Assembly (NCBI RefSeq): GCF_018736105.1
Contig: NZ_CP076135.1
Span: forward strand, 4,338,001-4,402,000
Direction: 5' to 3'
From: Bradyrhizobium sediminis
Lineage (GTDB): Bacteria; Pseudomonadota; Alphaproteobacteria; Rhizobiales; Xanthobacteraceae
DNA length: 64,000 bases
In this document: positions 9,197 to 18,570 of the stretch, piece by piece
Layout: each line of letters opens with the position of its first letter
Numbering within the stretch: the first letter of the stretch is position 1
The notes under the pieces: generated by a model
What the model was told of the DNA's origin: nothing
The model's input: only the letters and a program-made list of their open reading frames with translations
The model's database searches: none
Translations under genes and position numbers: made by a program

Positions 9197-9808
9197 ATGT
9201 CAAGAGTTCGAACCAGACCGACCAGGGACGACACCTGCGAAAAGCTGTTCGAGGCGGCGGCGCGCGTGTTCGAGGAACAGGGCATCGGGGGCGCCAGCAT
9301 CGAGGCCATCGCGGCGGCGGCCGGCTTCAGCCGCGGAGCGTTCTATTCCAACTTCAAGAGCAAGGACGAACTGATCATCGCCATGCTCGAGGATCACGTC
9401 GCGCAATCCATCCGGCGCAGTCTCGATCTCCTCGCCAAGCACAGGAGCCTCGCGGATTTCATCGATGCGCTGAAGACCATGGACCGCAGCCAGCAGGATC
9501 CGCTCGGGCGTTCGCCGCTGCTGCACATGGAGATGATCCTGTTCGTGGCGCGCGCCGAAAAGCGCAGGCCCGACCTCGCCAAGCGCCTGCGCGCCCGGCG
9601 AAAACTGGTCGCGGACATCGTCGAGACCACGTTGAAGAGCAACGGCAAGAACGGATTCATCAATCCGGCGTGGACCGGCGCAATCCTGCTGGCGCTGGAG
9701 GACGGCTTCCGCCTGCACCGCCTGATCGATCCGGAGACCACACCGGCCGACAGCTTCCTGCGCGCCATCGGCGATCTGCAGCGAGGGATGGGTATTTCAT
9801 CGAGCTGA
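9197..9808 (+). CDS. TetR/AcrR family transcriptional regulator
   Basis: 203 residues. The N-terminus holds the TetR helix-turn-helix (about 34-53: SIEAIAAAAGFSRGAFYSNF, followed by KSKDEL), with the characteristic FYxNFxSKDEL ending. The remainder is a mostly helical ligand-binding domain of usual length. It is transcribed away from the cytochrome P450 gene, with a palindrome in the 145-base gap, so it probably represses the P450 and itself until a ligand binds. The ligand is unknown. Confidence 0.9.
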   Translation: MSRVRTRPTRDDTCEKLFEAAARVFEEQGIGGASIEAIAAAAGFSRGAFYSNFKSKDELIIAMLEDHVAQSIRRSLDLLAKHRSLADFIDALKTMDRSQQDPLGRSPLLHMEMILFVARAEKRRPDLAKRLRARRKLVADIVETTLKSNGKNGFINPAWTGAILLALEDGFRLHRLIDPETTPADSFLRAIGDLQRGMGISSS

Positions 9809-10068
9809 ACCGCGCCTGACGCGGCGCTTGGCCCACAAGCCGCCGATATCGGCAAGCCTGTAAACGGGATATCACGGCAAGCATCTCAAAATGTCACAGT
9901 CAAGCCGCCGCTTCGACCGGCGAAGGTCCAGTGGCCGCAAAATCAATTGTCGGCCGCAGCATAATGTGAACATGAATAGGACCGGACGGGACTGGAAGGC
10001 GGCGCGGCGCCGATTGCGGATATCGCAAGATTTTTTTTGAAGTCATATTGCTCCCACAGGACCACGTT

Positions 10069-12492
10069 ATGCGTCGCTTAGGCAGCCTTCCGCGCGCGTC
10101 CCTTTACGCGCTGCTGGCCATCATCGGCTGCTTTTTCGCAAGTGCCGGGCCTGCCGTGAGCCAGCCGCTGGTGAAGTCCGCCATTCAGGTTGATGCAGGC
10201 AATACCAAGCTGGTCGGACAGACCTTCGCATTCCGGCTGACCTACAACTGCACCAGCATCTCCGGACCGTGCCTCAACGGGGAAGTCGATGATCTCCTGC
10301 CTGCCGAGGTCACTTTCATGTCGACCGTGCCGGCAGCGCCGACCGGCGATATCGCGGCGGTCAATGTGACGCCGAATTTCGGCGGGTCTGGCCGAACCCG
10401 GGTTCAATTTGTTTTTGTCAGTCCACTGACCGCCGGCAACAGCGGCGACCTGATCGTCAATGTCCAGTTCCCGGCCGGCACTGCGGCGGGCACGACGGCC
10501 TCCAACACCGCCGACGCCATCAATCTCGGAGCCTCACCGGGCACGTTCACCACGCCGGCGGTGACAGTCACGGCCAAGGCTGCGCCAACCGTGACGGCGA
10601 CCGCTCCCACCACCGGCACCACACTCGGAGGCACGGCCGTCACCATTACCGGCACCAATTTCATCGGCACCCCAACCGTGACCATCGGCGGCAATCCAGC
10701 TACCGGCGTGACGGTGGTCAACGGCACCACCATCACCGCCACCACGCCGGCACATGCCGTCGGTGCGGTCGATGTCGTGGTGACGACACCGGGCGGCACC
10801 GGCACCGGATCGGGACTCTACACCTACACGACGCCGGCTCCGGGCGTGACGGCGATCACCCCCAACAGCGGCACCCGCCTTGGCGGCACAGCCGTCACCA
10901 TCACCGGCACCAACTTCACCGGCACCACTGCCGTAGCCATCGGCGGAATCGCCGCGACCGCCTTCGCCGTCGTCAACGACACCACCATCACCGCGACCAC
11001 GCCCGCACATGCGCCGGGCACGGTCGACGTCGCGGTGACAACGCCGAGCGGCCCCGGAATCGGAGCGGGCCTCTATGCCTTTGCCCAGACCTCAACCAGC
11101 ACGACGCTGACCTCATCGCTCAATCCCGCCACCGTCGGCCAGGCAGTGACGTTCACGGCTGCCGTGAGCAGCGGGAGCGGCACACCGACCGGCAGCGTGA
11201 CGTTCATGGACGGGACGACAAATATTGGGAGCGCGGCCCTGTCCGCAGGCACAGCGTCGCTCACCGTTTCGACCCTGACAGTAGGTGTGCATTCGATCAC
11301 CGTAGTGTATGCGGGCAATGCGAATTTTGCATCGAGTACGTCGGCCGTGCTCGCACAATCCATCAATGTCCCGGCCGACAGCACGAATCTGCGCGCGCTT
11401 CAGATTGCCGCGACGAAAATGGTGGCACAGGGCTCCGGCCAGGCGATCTCCGGCGCCATCGATGCGGCGATCTCGGACGGATTCAGCGGCAACCAGCCGC
11501 CGGTCTCGCCGTCGGGATCCGGGCTCCGGTTCAATTTTGGCGCCGAGGTTCCGGACGGTGCCCATAGCGGCGCGACGCAATACACCCTGCGCGATCCCGC
11601 GATGTCATCAGGACCAGGCAGCGGCCGCGTCGATCACGCCTTCTCGGCGCTGGCCTCGATCGACAAGGCAGCCAAGGCACCGCCGCCGCGCGCGACACCG
11701 CGCGAGTGGCTGGCCTGGGCCGACGTGCAAACCAGCCGCGTCAACCAGCAGCATGGTGCGCTCACGGGGCCGACATTCTATGGCGGTCAAATCAATGCGC
11801 TGATCGGCCTCACCCACAAACTCGCGCCGGACGTTCTGGTGGGCGTGCTCGGCGGCTATGAGACATTCGACTACCGATCCGACGCGCTGGTCGGTCGCCT
11901 GAAGGGCGACGGCTGGACCGTCGGTTCTTACCTCGGCTGGAGAATATTGCCCGGACTGCGGTTCGACGCCGCCGCGGCCTATTCGGGCATCGGCTATGAC
12001 GGCACCGCCGGCACCGCCGCCGGCACGTTCAATGGAAAGCGCCTGCTGGTGACCAGCGGACTGACGGGCAGCTACGTGGCCGGCGGTTTCACCATCGAAC
12101 CATCGGCCAAGGTGTATGCGCTGTGGGAACGCCAGAACGCCTATGTCGATTCGCTGGGCACGTCGCAGGCCGAGCACAGTTTTGCGACCGGCCGCGCCTC
12201 CGGTGGCTTGAAGGTGATCTATCCGGTGGCGTGGACATCGAGCGTCGGCATTGCGCCCTACGCCGGGCTTTACGCGGACTACTATTTCACCGGCGACGAT
12301 GCAGCGGTGCTGATCGCTCCCGGCTTGCTGGCGTCGCAGCCGTTCCAGACCGGCTGGTCCGCGCGCACCGTTGCGGGTATCGCGACAAGCTTTGCGAACG
12401 GCGCCGTCGTTACGCTCGGCGGAGAGTACGGCGGCATCGGCAGCCATACGCAGCTGTGGACCGTCCGCGGCCGTGCCAACGTTCCGTTCTGA
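10069..12492 (+). CDS. TIG/Ig-like repeat autotransporter adhesin
   Basis: 807 residues from the ATG at 10069 (a TTG at 10048 would add seven). An N-terminal signal peptide (RRLGSLPRASLYALLAIIG, then AGPAVSQ) is followed by a domain of about 140 residues, two nearly identical 85-residue IPT/TIG domains (about 170-338), a Big_3-like Ig domain (341-434), a linker, and a C-terminal autotransporter beta-barrel (about 540-807) ending in phenylalanine. It should be exported through Sec and displayed on the outer membrane, most likely in adhesion or surface interactions. Codon use in the TIG region is rich in ACC and GGC (Thr/Gly). No cleavage site or partner gene is evident. Confidence 0.85.
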   Translation: MRRLGSLPRASLYALLAIIGCFFASAGPAVSQPLVKSAIQVDAGNTKLVGQTFAFRLTYNCTSISGPCLNGEVDDLLPAEVTFMSTVPAAPTGDIAAVNVTPNFGGSGRTRVQFVFVSPLTAGNSGDLIVNVQFPAGTAAGTTASNTADAINLGASPGTFTTPAVTVTAKAAPTVTATAPTTGTTLGGTAVTITGTNFIGTPTVTIGGNPATGVTVVNGTTITATTPAHAVGAVDVVVTTPGGTGTGSGLYTYTTPAPGVTAITPNSGTRLGGTAVTITGTNFTGTTAVAIGGIAATAFAVVNDTTITATTPAHAPGTVDVAVTTPSGPGIGAGLYAFAQTSTSTTLTSSLNPATVGQAVTFTAAVSSGSGTPTGSVTFMDGTTNIGSAALSAGTASLTVSTLTVGVHSITVVYAGNANFASSTSAVLAQSINVPADSTNLRALQIAATKMVAQGSGQAISGAIDAAISDGFSGNQPPVSPSGSGLRFNFGAEVPDGAHSGATQYTLRDPAMSSGPGSGRVDHAFSALASIDKAAKAPPPRATPREWLAWADVQTSRVNQQHGALTGPTFYGGQINALIGLTHKLAPDVLVGVLGGYETFDYRSDALVGRLKGDGWTVGSYLGWRILPGLRFDAAAAYSGIGYDGTAGTAAGTFNGKRLLVTSGLTGSYVAGGFTIEPSAKVYALWERQNAYVDSLGTSQAEHSFATGRASGGLKVIYPVAWTSSVGIAPYAGLYADYYFTGDDAAVLIAPGLLASQPFQTGWSARTVAGIATSFANGAVVTLGGEYGGIGSHTQLWTVRGRANVPF
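10575..11084 (+). repeat. two tandem 255-bp TIG-domain repeats
   Basis: Two imperfect direct repeats of 255 bp (about 10575-10829 and 10830-11084) encode the two TIG domains of the adhesin. Shared stretches such as GTLGGTAVTITGTNF / GTRLGGTAVTITGTNF and TTITATTPAHA occur at exactly 255-base spacing, which points to a tandem duplication. Confidence 0.75.
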
Positions 12493-12500
12493 AGTGCTGC

Positions 12501-13793
12501 TCAGGCCGGCCTATTCGCTTTATGCAATTGCCCCGCGACGGCCCGGACCTTGCCGGGCGACGCCTGCCAGATCGCGACCGCGGACAACATGCTAAGGCCA
12601 ATACCGATCGCAAAGGCGACCGTATAGCTGCCCGAGAGATCGTGCAAAAAGCCGGTGAACCAGGGTCCCGCGGCGCCTCCCGCCAGCGCGGCGAGCATGA
12701 TGGTGCCGAAGATGCTGCCATATTGCTTGCCCTGAAAGATCTCCAGCACGATCGCGCCGATGATCGAGGTCATGCCGTAGCCGAGCGCGCCTTGCGTCAG
12801 AATCATCAGGTAGACCAGCAGCACGTTTGGATGGAACTTCAGCGCGATCAGGGCCGCGAAGCAGATCGCAAAACCCATGCAGCTCGCCGTCCAGATCCAT
12901 TCGCGCCCGATCCGGTCGGAGAGATGCCCGAGCCATATCTGGCCGGGAATGCCAAGCAGGCTGACCACGCCCAATGCCCAGACCGCGACGCCGGAGCTGA
13001 AGCCGATGTCGAGCAGGTATTTGGTCTGGTGAACCTGCACCGCGTACCAGACGTACAAGCCGCAGAAATAGCCTGATGAGAGCCACCAGAAGCGCGCGGT
13101 GCGCATCGCGCGCCGCAGGGTCCAGTCGATGCCGGCCCAGACAGGATCGACGATGTTCGATATCGGCTTCGCCGATGTCGCCGTCGGCGCGGCATCGCCG
13201 TCGGGCAACAGCCCGACGTCCTCGGGGCGCTTGCGCAGCAACAGGTTGATCGGCGCCAGCACGACCAGGATCATGATCCCCATCGCGGTGCAGGCGGTGC
13301 GCCAGCCGGTCTGCTCGATCATCAGCTGCACCCAGGGCAACAGGGTGACGGAGCCGATGCCGACGCCGGCGAAGGCAAGGCCCATGGCGAGACCGCGTCG
13401 GCGGTTGAACCAGTTGGGCAGGAACAGCGACTGGCCGGAATAGCCGAGACAGACGCTGCCGGCGCCGACCATGACGCCGATCGTCAGGTACAGATGCCAG
13501 GGTTGCGTCGTCAGCGGCGCCAGCAACAGGCCGCCCGCCATCAGCGCGACGCCTGTTTCCATCACCGCACGTGGGCCATAGCGGTCCATCATGCGGCCGA
13601 TCAGCGGGCTCACCGCGCCGGAAACCACGAAGCCGAACGAGAAGGCGCCCGCGGTGACGCCGCGCTCCCACCCGAACTCGTCGATGATCGGCGGGAAGAA
13701 CAGCGAAAACGCCGTGCGCGCATTGACGCCGATCGCCATGGTGACGAACGTCACGACAACGATGACCCAGCCGTAGAAGAAGGGAAGCCGCAT
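12501..13793 (-). CDS. MFS transporter, monocarboxylate/OFA-like
   Basis: 430 residues with about 12 membrane helices. The start FFYGWVIVVVTFVTMAIGVNARTAF followed by FFPPIIDEFGWERGVTAGAFSFG is typical of the oxalate/formate antiporter and monocarboxylate-porter-like MFS group; motif A appears as LIGRMMDRYGPR. Substrate is probably a small organic acid, but this is a family guess. The stop lies eight bases past the end of the adhesin gene, so the two genes converge. AAAGG precedes the ATG. The gene stands alone; the next one upstream, cytochrome c', is on the same strand after a 120-base gap. Confidence 0.85.
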   Translation of the reverse strand: MRLPFFYGWVIVVVTFVTMAIGVNARTAFSLFFPPIIDEFGWERGVTAGAFSFGFVVSGAVSPLIGRMMDRYGPRAVMETGVALMAGGLLLAPLTTQPWHLYLTIGVMVGAGSVCLGYSGQSLFLPNWFNRRRGLAMGLAFAGVGIGSVTLLPWVQLMIEQTGWRTACTAMGIMILVVLAPINLLLRKRPEDVGLLPDGDAAPTATSAKPISNIVDPVWAGIDWTLRRAMRTARFWWLSSGYFCGLYVWYAVQVHQTKYLLDIGFSSGVAVWALGVVSLLGIPGQIWLGHLSDRIGREWIWTASCMGFAICFAALIALKFHPNVLLVYLMILTQGALGYGMTSIIGAIVLEIFQGKQYGSIFGTIMLAALAGGAAGPWFTGFLHDLSGSYTVAFAIGIGLSMLSAVAIWQASPGKVRAVAGQLHKANRPA

Positions 13794-13913
13794 CGGATAC
13801 CTTTGCTGTCGGGATATCCGGATATGTGCAGCCGATCAATCTTTGCTTTTGGGTACCCCCTGCGCGGCGCGCTGCCCTTGACCCCAAGCGAACATCGTGC
13901 CGGCGTTGCGGCG

Positions 13914-14390
13914 CTATTTTATGCGGTAGCTGGCGTGACAACCGACGCATTGCGCCGTGATCTCGGCCAGCCCCGCAAACGCCGGCTTCAGGTCGCCGGT
14001 AACGACCGTATCCTGAGCCGCGATTGCAAAGCGGCTGGCCGCGCGGTGCATCGCCGTTCCGGCATCCTGCATTCCCTGCGGCATGTGTTTGGAAGCTTCC
14101 GCTGCGCCGTGCAGCCCCAGCGACGACATTCCGAGCCGCGTCTCCGCGATGCTGGCGGCCTTGTCCGCATGACCCATGCCGAGTTGCGACTGAATCTCCT
14201 GCAGCGCCTGCAGATGATCGCGCATGTTGGCGAGCGTGTCCTCGACCAATGCCGCGGGAAACTTGACGAACTGCCGAGCGTCCGGCGCGCGCGGAACGGG
14301 AGGATCATGCCGGTGCTGATGCTGGGCAACGGCGAGTGTCGCGCTGCCGCCGGCCAGAACCGCAGCAACGATGGCCACCAGAATTCGCAT
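13914..14390 (-). CDS. cytochrome c'-like protein
   Basis: 158 residues. A signal peptide (MRILVAIVAAVLAGGSATLAVAQ) sends it to the periplasm. The only heme site is CVGCH at 148-152, close to the C-terminus and followed by ASYRIK, which is the arrangement of class II cytochromes c' (four-helix bundle with C-terminal CxxCHxxYR). Members bind NO or act in electron transfer. GAGAGGGG precedes the ATG. It is divergent from a Crp/Fnr regulator gene, and an 18-bp Fnr-like palindrome lies between them, so it is likely controlled by that regulator. Confidence 0.8.
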   Translation of the reverse strand: MRILVAIVAAVLAGGSATLAVAQHQHRHDPPVPRAPDARQFVKFPAALVEDTLANMRDHLQALQEIQSQLGMGHADKAASIAETRLGMSSLGLHGAAEASKHMPQGMQDAGTAMHRAASRFAIAAQDTVVTGDLKPAFAGLAEITAQCVGCHASYRIK

Positions 14391-14439
14391 AAATCCCCTC
14401 TCGATCGTTCGGCACTGTAGCGCGATCCGCGCTCAGCTT

Positions 14440-14457
14440 GTATGATTTGGATCATAC
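14440..14457. promoter_or_regulatory. Fnr/Crp-like palindrome
   Basis: GTATGATTTGGATCATAC has perfect 7-base arms around 4 bases and fits the Fnr/FixK core TGAT-N4-ATCA. It lies between the divergent cytochrome c' gene (start at 14390) and the Crp/Fnr gene (ATG at 14478), where it could serve both promoters. It would sit inside the coding region if the regulator began at 14442, which supports the later start. Confidence 0.6.
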
Positions 14458-14477
14458 GGCCGAGCGGGTCCAGGAAA

Positions 14478-15074
14478 ATGCTCACACCAGAGAAATTGCT
14501 GTCGGCATTGCCCGCCGAAGCGCTCAAGGCCGCTTCGGAGCGGGACCTTGCCAAGGGAACCCTGCTGTTCGCACAGGGCGCCAGGCCGAAAGCGATGCAT
14601 TGCGTGCTGTACGGCGAAATCAGGCTGGTGCGCACCTCTTCTGCCGGTGCAGACATCATCCTGCAACGATCGCGCGGCGGTTTCATCGCCGAGGCCAGCC
14701 TCGACCAGGCCTCCTATCACTGCAACGCCGTGGCGATCGAACGATCGCGCGTTGTCGCCATCCCCCGGGACGCTTTTCAAAGGGCGCTGGCGACCGCGCA
14801 TTTCAGGGACGCCTGGATCGGCTATGTCAGCGCGGAGTTGCGCCGTGCCCGCGCCCAGAGCGAACGTCTGATGCTCCGGACCGCGCGCGAACGCATCAGC
14901 CACTTCATCGAGACGGAGGGCCGCAATGACGCGGTCAAACTCGACTATACCAAGAAGGCGTGGGCCGCCGAGCTTGGCTTGACCCACGAGGCGCTGTATC
15001 GCGCACTCGCGTCGATGATCGCGGCAGGAGAGCTGTTCGAGCCGCGCCCCGGCCTGTTGAGCCTCGTCAAATGA
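14478..15074 (+). CDS. Crp/Fnr family transcriptional regulator
   Basis: 198 residues from the ATG at 14478 (AGGAAA just upstream). The N-terminal half is a cyclic-nucleotide-binding-like beta roll (ALPAEALKAASERDLAKGTLLF through QRSRGGFIAEASLD), followed by a long dimer helix and a C-terminal winged helix (KKAWAAELGLTHEALYRALASMI). It lacks the N-terminal cysteine cluster of oxygen-sensing Fnr; only two scattered cysteines are seen, so the signal is not an Fnr-type iron-sulfur cluster. It is divergent from cytochrome c' and precedes a multicopper oxidase, suggesting redox or metal control of these genes. Confidence 0.85.
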   Translation: MLTPEKLLSALPAEALKAASERDLAKGTLLFAQGARPKAMHCVLYGEIRLVRTSSAGADIILQRSRGGFIAEASLDQASYHCNAVAIERSRVVAIPRDAFQRALATAHFRDAWIGYVSAELRRARAQSERLMLRTARERISHFIETEGRNDAVKLDYTKKAWAAELGLTHEALYRALASMIAAGELFEPRPGLLSLVK

Positions 15075-15107
15075 AGACCCGCCGGCGGAAGGAGGACCAA
15101 CCGGCCA

Positions 15108-16865
15108 ATGCCCTTGCCAAGGCGGCGGCGGGAATGGATCATCAGAAAACGAGCAAACGGGGTGGCAATGTTATCGAGACGACGCCTGCTCTGGATCGGC
15201 GGTGGCGTCGTTGCCGGTCTGTCGCTGTTCCCAAAGAGCGCACGAAGCCACGGCCCGGCTGCAAGTCATGCCGGCAGTCCGAAACTGCAAAAATTCGTCG
15301 ATCCCCTGCCCCGGCTCGATCAGGCGCTGAAACCGAGCGGCACCCACGAAGGCAGCCCACTCTACGAGATCGCGATGCGCGCCGTCCGTCAGCGCCTGCA
15401 TCGTGACCTGCCGCCGACGCCGCTGTGGGCCTATGCGGGTCAATTTCCCGGACCGACGCTCGATGTCCGCACCGGGCAGAGGATCTTCGTTCGCTGGGTC
15501 AATGAAATTCCGGACGGCGATTTCTTGATTCCACAGGCGTTCGACGCGCATCTGCACGGCACCCATCACGGCGAGCCGCCGACCAAGACCGTCGTGCATC
15601 TCCACGGCGCCGTGGTGGCGCCCGACAGCGACGGCCGGCCCGACGCATGGTTCAGCAACGGGTTCGCTCAGCGCGGAGCCGAATGGACGAGGGAGATCTA
15701 TGAATATCCAAACCAGCAGGATGCCTGCCTGCTCTGGTATCACGATCACGCGATCGGCCAGACGCGGCTCAACGTCCATGCCGGACTTGCCGGCGCCTAC
15801 CTCATCCGTGACGACCATGAAGACGCCCTTGGCCTGCCGGGCGGCGACCACGAAGTCCTGCTCATGATTCAGGACCGCAGCTTTGCGCCCGATGGCTCGC
15901 TGACTTACCCGATGGCGGAATCGGCAGGATCGGCGGATCGTCCGGGACCGTGGGTTCCGGAGTTCTTCGGCGATACCATTCTCGTGAACGGCAAAGCGTG
16001 GCCGCATCTGGAAGTCGAGCCGCGGAAGTACCGGCTGCGCATTCTCAACGGCTCCAATGCGCGCTTCTATCAATTGCGCCTCGCCGACGGCCGCAGCTTC
16101 CTGCAGATCGGGACCGACCAGGGGCTGTTGCCGGCCCCGGTGGAAGTGCGCCGCCTGTTGCTGGCGCCGGCCGAGCGGGCGGACGTCATCGTCGACTTCC
16201 GCGGCGCGCGCGGATCGATCCGCCTGTTGAACGATGCACCGACGCCCTATCCGAACGGCGAGACCCCGGACCGCCGAACCACGGCAAATGTCATGGAATT
16301 CCGTGTCGGCAGACGTCTCGCCCGGCCGGACACGGCGCGCATTCCCGACAAGTTGCGCGCCGTCAATCCGTTATTGGAACGCGAGGCCAAGGTGCGCTAC
16401 ATGGCCTTCAGCGAATACAAGAACGCGAAAGGCGAGCCGACCGCAGTCCTGCTCAACGGGCGAAAGTGGGATGCGCCGGTCACGATCCAGTGCAAGGTTG
16501 GCGATACCGAAGTGTGGCACCTGATCAACCCCACGGAGGACGCCCATCCGATCCACCTGCATCTCGTCCGCTTTCAAGTGCTCGATCGCCAGAAGTTCGA
16601 CGGCGACGATTACCTGAAGGCATGGAACGCGGAGATCCCCGGCGAAGGTCCCGATCCGATTTCAGCCGAGCCCTACCTGCGCGGCAGCCGCATCCCGCCG
16701 CCACCCCAGGAGCGCGGATGGAAAGATACCGTTCGGGTCGATCCCGGTGAGGTCGTCCGCATCATTGCGCGCTTCGATGGCGTTCCCGGAAAATATCCGT
16801 GGCACTGCCATGTGCTCGAGCATGAAGACAATGAGATGATGCTGCAATTCGAACTGGTGCCGTGA
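15108..16865 (+). CDS. Tat-exported multicopper oxidase (CotA/bilirubin oxidase-like)
   Basis: 585 residues. A twin-arginine signal (SRRRLLWIGGGVVAGLSL) points to folded export. All four copper motifs are visible: HLHG (H164, H166), WYHDHAIGQTRLNVHAG, HPIHLH and HCHVLEHEDNEMM, which provides the Cys-His-Met type 1 ligands. The NPTEDAHPIHLH context and early DVRTGQRIFVRW strand fit the CotA/bilirubin oxidase group. GGAGG lies 12 bases before the ATG at 15108; an ATG at 15168 gives a shorter signal of typical Tat length and is an equal alternative. It follows the Crp/Fnr gene by 33 bases, so it may be co-transcribed and regulated by it. Confidence 0.9.
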   Translation: MPLPRRRREWIIRKRANGVAMLSRRRLLWIGGGVVAGLSLFPKSARSHGPAASHAGSPKLQKFVDPLPRLDQALKPSGTHEGSPLYEIAMRAVRQRLHRDLPPTPLWAYAGQFPGPTLDVRTGQRIFVRWVNEIPDGDFLIPQAFDAHLHGTHHGEPPTKTVVHLHGAVVAPDSDGRPDAWFSNGFAQRGAEWTREIYEYPNQQDACLLWYHDHAIGQTRLNVHAGLAGAYLIRDDHEDALGLPGGDHEVLLMIQDRSFAPDGSLTYPMAESAGSADRPGPWVPEFFGDTILVNGKAWPHLEVEPRKYRLRILNGSNARFYQLRLADGRSFLQIGTDQGLLPAPVEVRRLLLAPAERADVIVDFRGARGSIRLLNDAPTPYPNGETPDRRTTANVMEFRVGRRLARPDTARIPDKLRAVNPLLEREAKVRYMAFSEYKNAKGEPTAVLLNGRKWDAPVTIQCKVGDTEVWHLINPTEDAHPIHLHLVRFQVLDRQKFDGDDYLKAWNAEIPGEGPDPISAEPYLRGSRIPPPPQERGWKDTVRVDPGEVVRIIARFDGVPGKYPWHCHVLEHEDNEMMLQFELVP

Positions 16866-16969
16866 TTCCCTGAAATTCGCCGCAGCGAACGGGCAGTCTT
16901 GAAAATTTGGTTTGACGAAGCGCGCCATTTTGCGCCCAACTCAGTCCTTACGATCTTGCAGGCCACAAA

Positions 16970-18565
16970 TTGCGACCACCCCTTTCAAAAACCATCGCTG
17001 CCGCGGGTGCCGTTCCATCGCGCCGCCATTTTCCGTTGCGCTTCAACCGCCCGCAATGGTGGATTGTCGTCTGCGTGCTGACCGTCGCTGGCCTGACCCT
17101 GATGCGCGGGATATTCGCCGCCAATTTTCCCCTGCGGGTGGATGAAGCTTATTACTGGACCTGGTCGCGAGAGAGCGTCATTTCCTATCTCGACCATCCG
17201 CCGATGATCTCGTGGTGCGTCTATCTGGGGACGCTGATCTTCGGCGACACCAATTTCGGCGTCCGATTCAGCGGGCTGCTTGCCATGCTGGTCATGCAGC
17301 TTCTGCTCGCCGACATCGTCTGGCGAACGCTGCGGGACTGGCGGTACGTCCTGCTGGCCGTGCTGCTGCCGGAAGCCGCGTTCGACTACGGTCTGCTGAT
17401 GGCGAAAGTGGTGCCGGATACGGCGCTGATCGCGTTCTCGCTCGCCATGGTGTGGGCGCTGGCGCGGCTGGCCTTGTCGGGCAATCTGCGATGGTGGCTG
17501 CTGGCCGGCGTATTCGGCGGGCTTGCCCTCTTGTCCAAATATACCGTCGTTCTGCTGTTGCCGGCGATCGCTGGATATGCGGTCGTCCCGTCGTGGCGAA
17601 GGACGCAGCTTTCGAGTCCCTATCCATGGCTGGCAGCGTTGATCGCAATCGCGATCTTCTCGCCGGTGCTCTACTGGAATGCGACCCACGACTGGGTGTC
17701 GTTCAAGTTCCAGCTCGACCGGCCGGTGCAGTTGCAGGGATGGTCGCTGAAATTCCTGGGCGAGTTCGTGGGAAATCAGTTCTTCCTGCTGGGTCCGATC
17801 CTGTTTCCGGTGGTTCTGGTCGGCGCGACCGGGCTCGGGCGGCGAGGATTTCGTGCAGGGGATCCGATCGCGATCCTGCTCTCGATGTGCGTCGCCGTTC
17901 CCTTCGGATTTTTCCTTTGGCGCTCGCTCTACGGCCGCATCGGCGATAGCTGGCCGCTGTTCGTCTGGCCGTTCGGGTTTGCCTGCGTCGCCATCAACAT
18001 CAAGCGCTGGCTGCAGGAAGCGCCGCATTCATCCGTCGCGCGGATGGGACCGTGGGTTGCGGCAACGGCAATTCTGACCGGAATAGGCTTCGTCGTGCTG
18101 GCGACGGTCTACTACACCGCAGGCAGCGCAAACTACCTGGCGAAAAACGATCCGATCGGGAAAGAGGCTGGTTTCGGCCAAGTGGTCGAAGCCGCCAATC
18201 GGGAGCGCGAAAAAGCCGGCGCGACCTGGTTCGCGACCACGGACTATCGGATCTACTCGATGCTGAGATGGCACCTCAGGGACCGTTTCCCCGTCGTTCA
18301 GGTCAATGAACGAAACCGCTATATCGGTTTTGGCACTACAGAGGCGGACATCGCCGGCCCCTCCGCGCTCTATGTTGCTCCGCAGGACGAGGCCGGCGGC
18401 GCGCTTTGGAAGACCACCACCGCGGTGCTCGAGCCCCTGGGATCGGCCGATCTGACCTGGCGCGGCGTGCGCTACGATACCTACCTGATGCAGAAGCTCA
18501 CCCACTGGAAGCCGGTGCTTTCACCGCCCCCGGGCGATCCGTTTTATGTAGGCAGACCGCATTAG
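16970..18565 (+). CDS. glycosyltransferase family 39/83 membrane protein (ArnT-like)
   Basis: 531 residues, about 10-11 membrane helices. The first periplasmic loop contains DEAYYWTW and SYLDHPPM, the acidic catalytic signature of the PMT_2/ArnT group, which uses lipid-phosphate sugars to glycosylate lipids or proteins. The frame opens at a TTG; no better start in frame lies between it and TM1, so the exact N-terminus is uncertain. The periplasmic C-terminal portion (about 370-531) has no motif I recognise. The acceptor is unknown. It stands alone on the plus strand after the multicopper oxidase. Confidence 0.8.
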   Translation: MRPPLSKTIAAAGAVPSRRHFPLRFNRPQWWIVVCVLTVAGLTLMRGIFAANFPLRVDEAYYWTWSRESVISYLDHPPMISWCVYLGTLIFGDTNFGVRFSGLLAMLVMQLLLADIVWRTLRDWRYVLLAVLLPEAAFDYGLLMAKVVPDTALIAFSLAMVWALARLALSGNLRWWLLAGVFGGLALLSKYTVVLLLPAIAGYAVVPSWRRTQLSSPYPWLAALIAIAIFSPVLYWNATHDWVSFKFQLDRPVQLQGWSLKFLGEFVGNQFFLLGPILFPVVLVGATGLGRRGFRAGDPIAILLSMCVAVPFGFFLWRSLYGRIGDSWPLFVWPFGFACVAINIKRWLQEAPHSSVARMGPWVAATAILTGIGFVVLATVYYTAGSANYLAKNDPIGKEAGFGQVVEAANREREKAGATWFATTDYRIYSMLRWHLRDRFPVVQVNERNRYIGFGTTEADIAGPSALYVAPQDEAGGALWKTTTAVLEPLGSADLTWRGVRYDTYLMQKLTHWKPVLSPPPGDPFYVGRPH

Positions 18566-18570
18566 AGCAT

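Noticed and set aside
10575..11084. Possible CRISPR-like direct repeats
   Set aside because: The repeats are 255 bases long, contiguous and coding for TIG domains; there are no spacers or cas genes.
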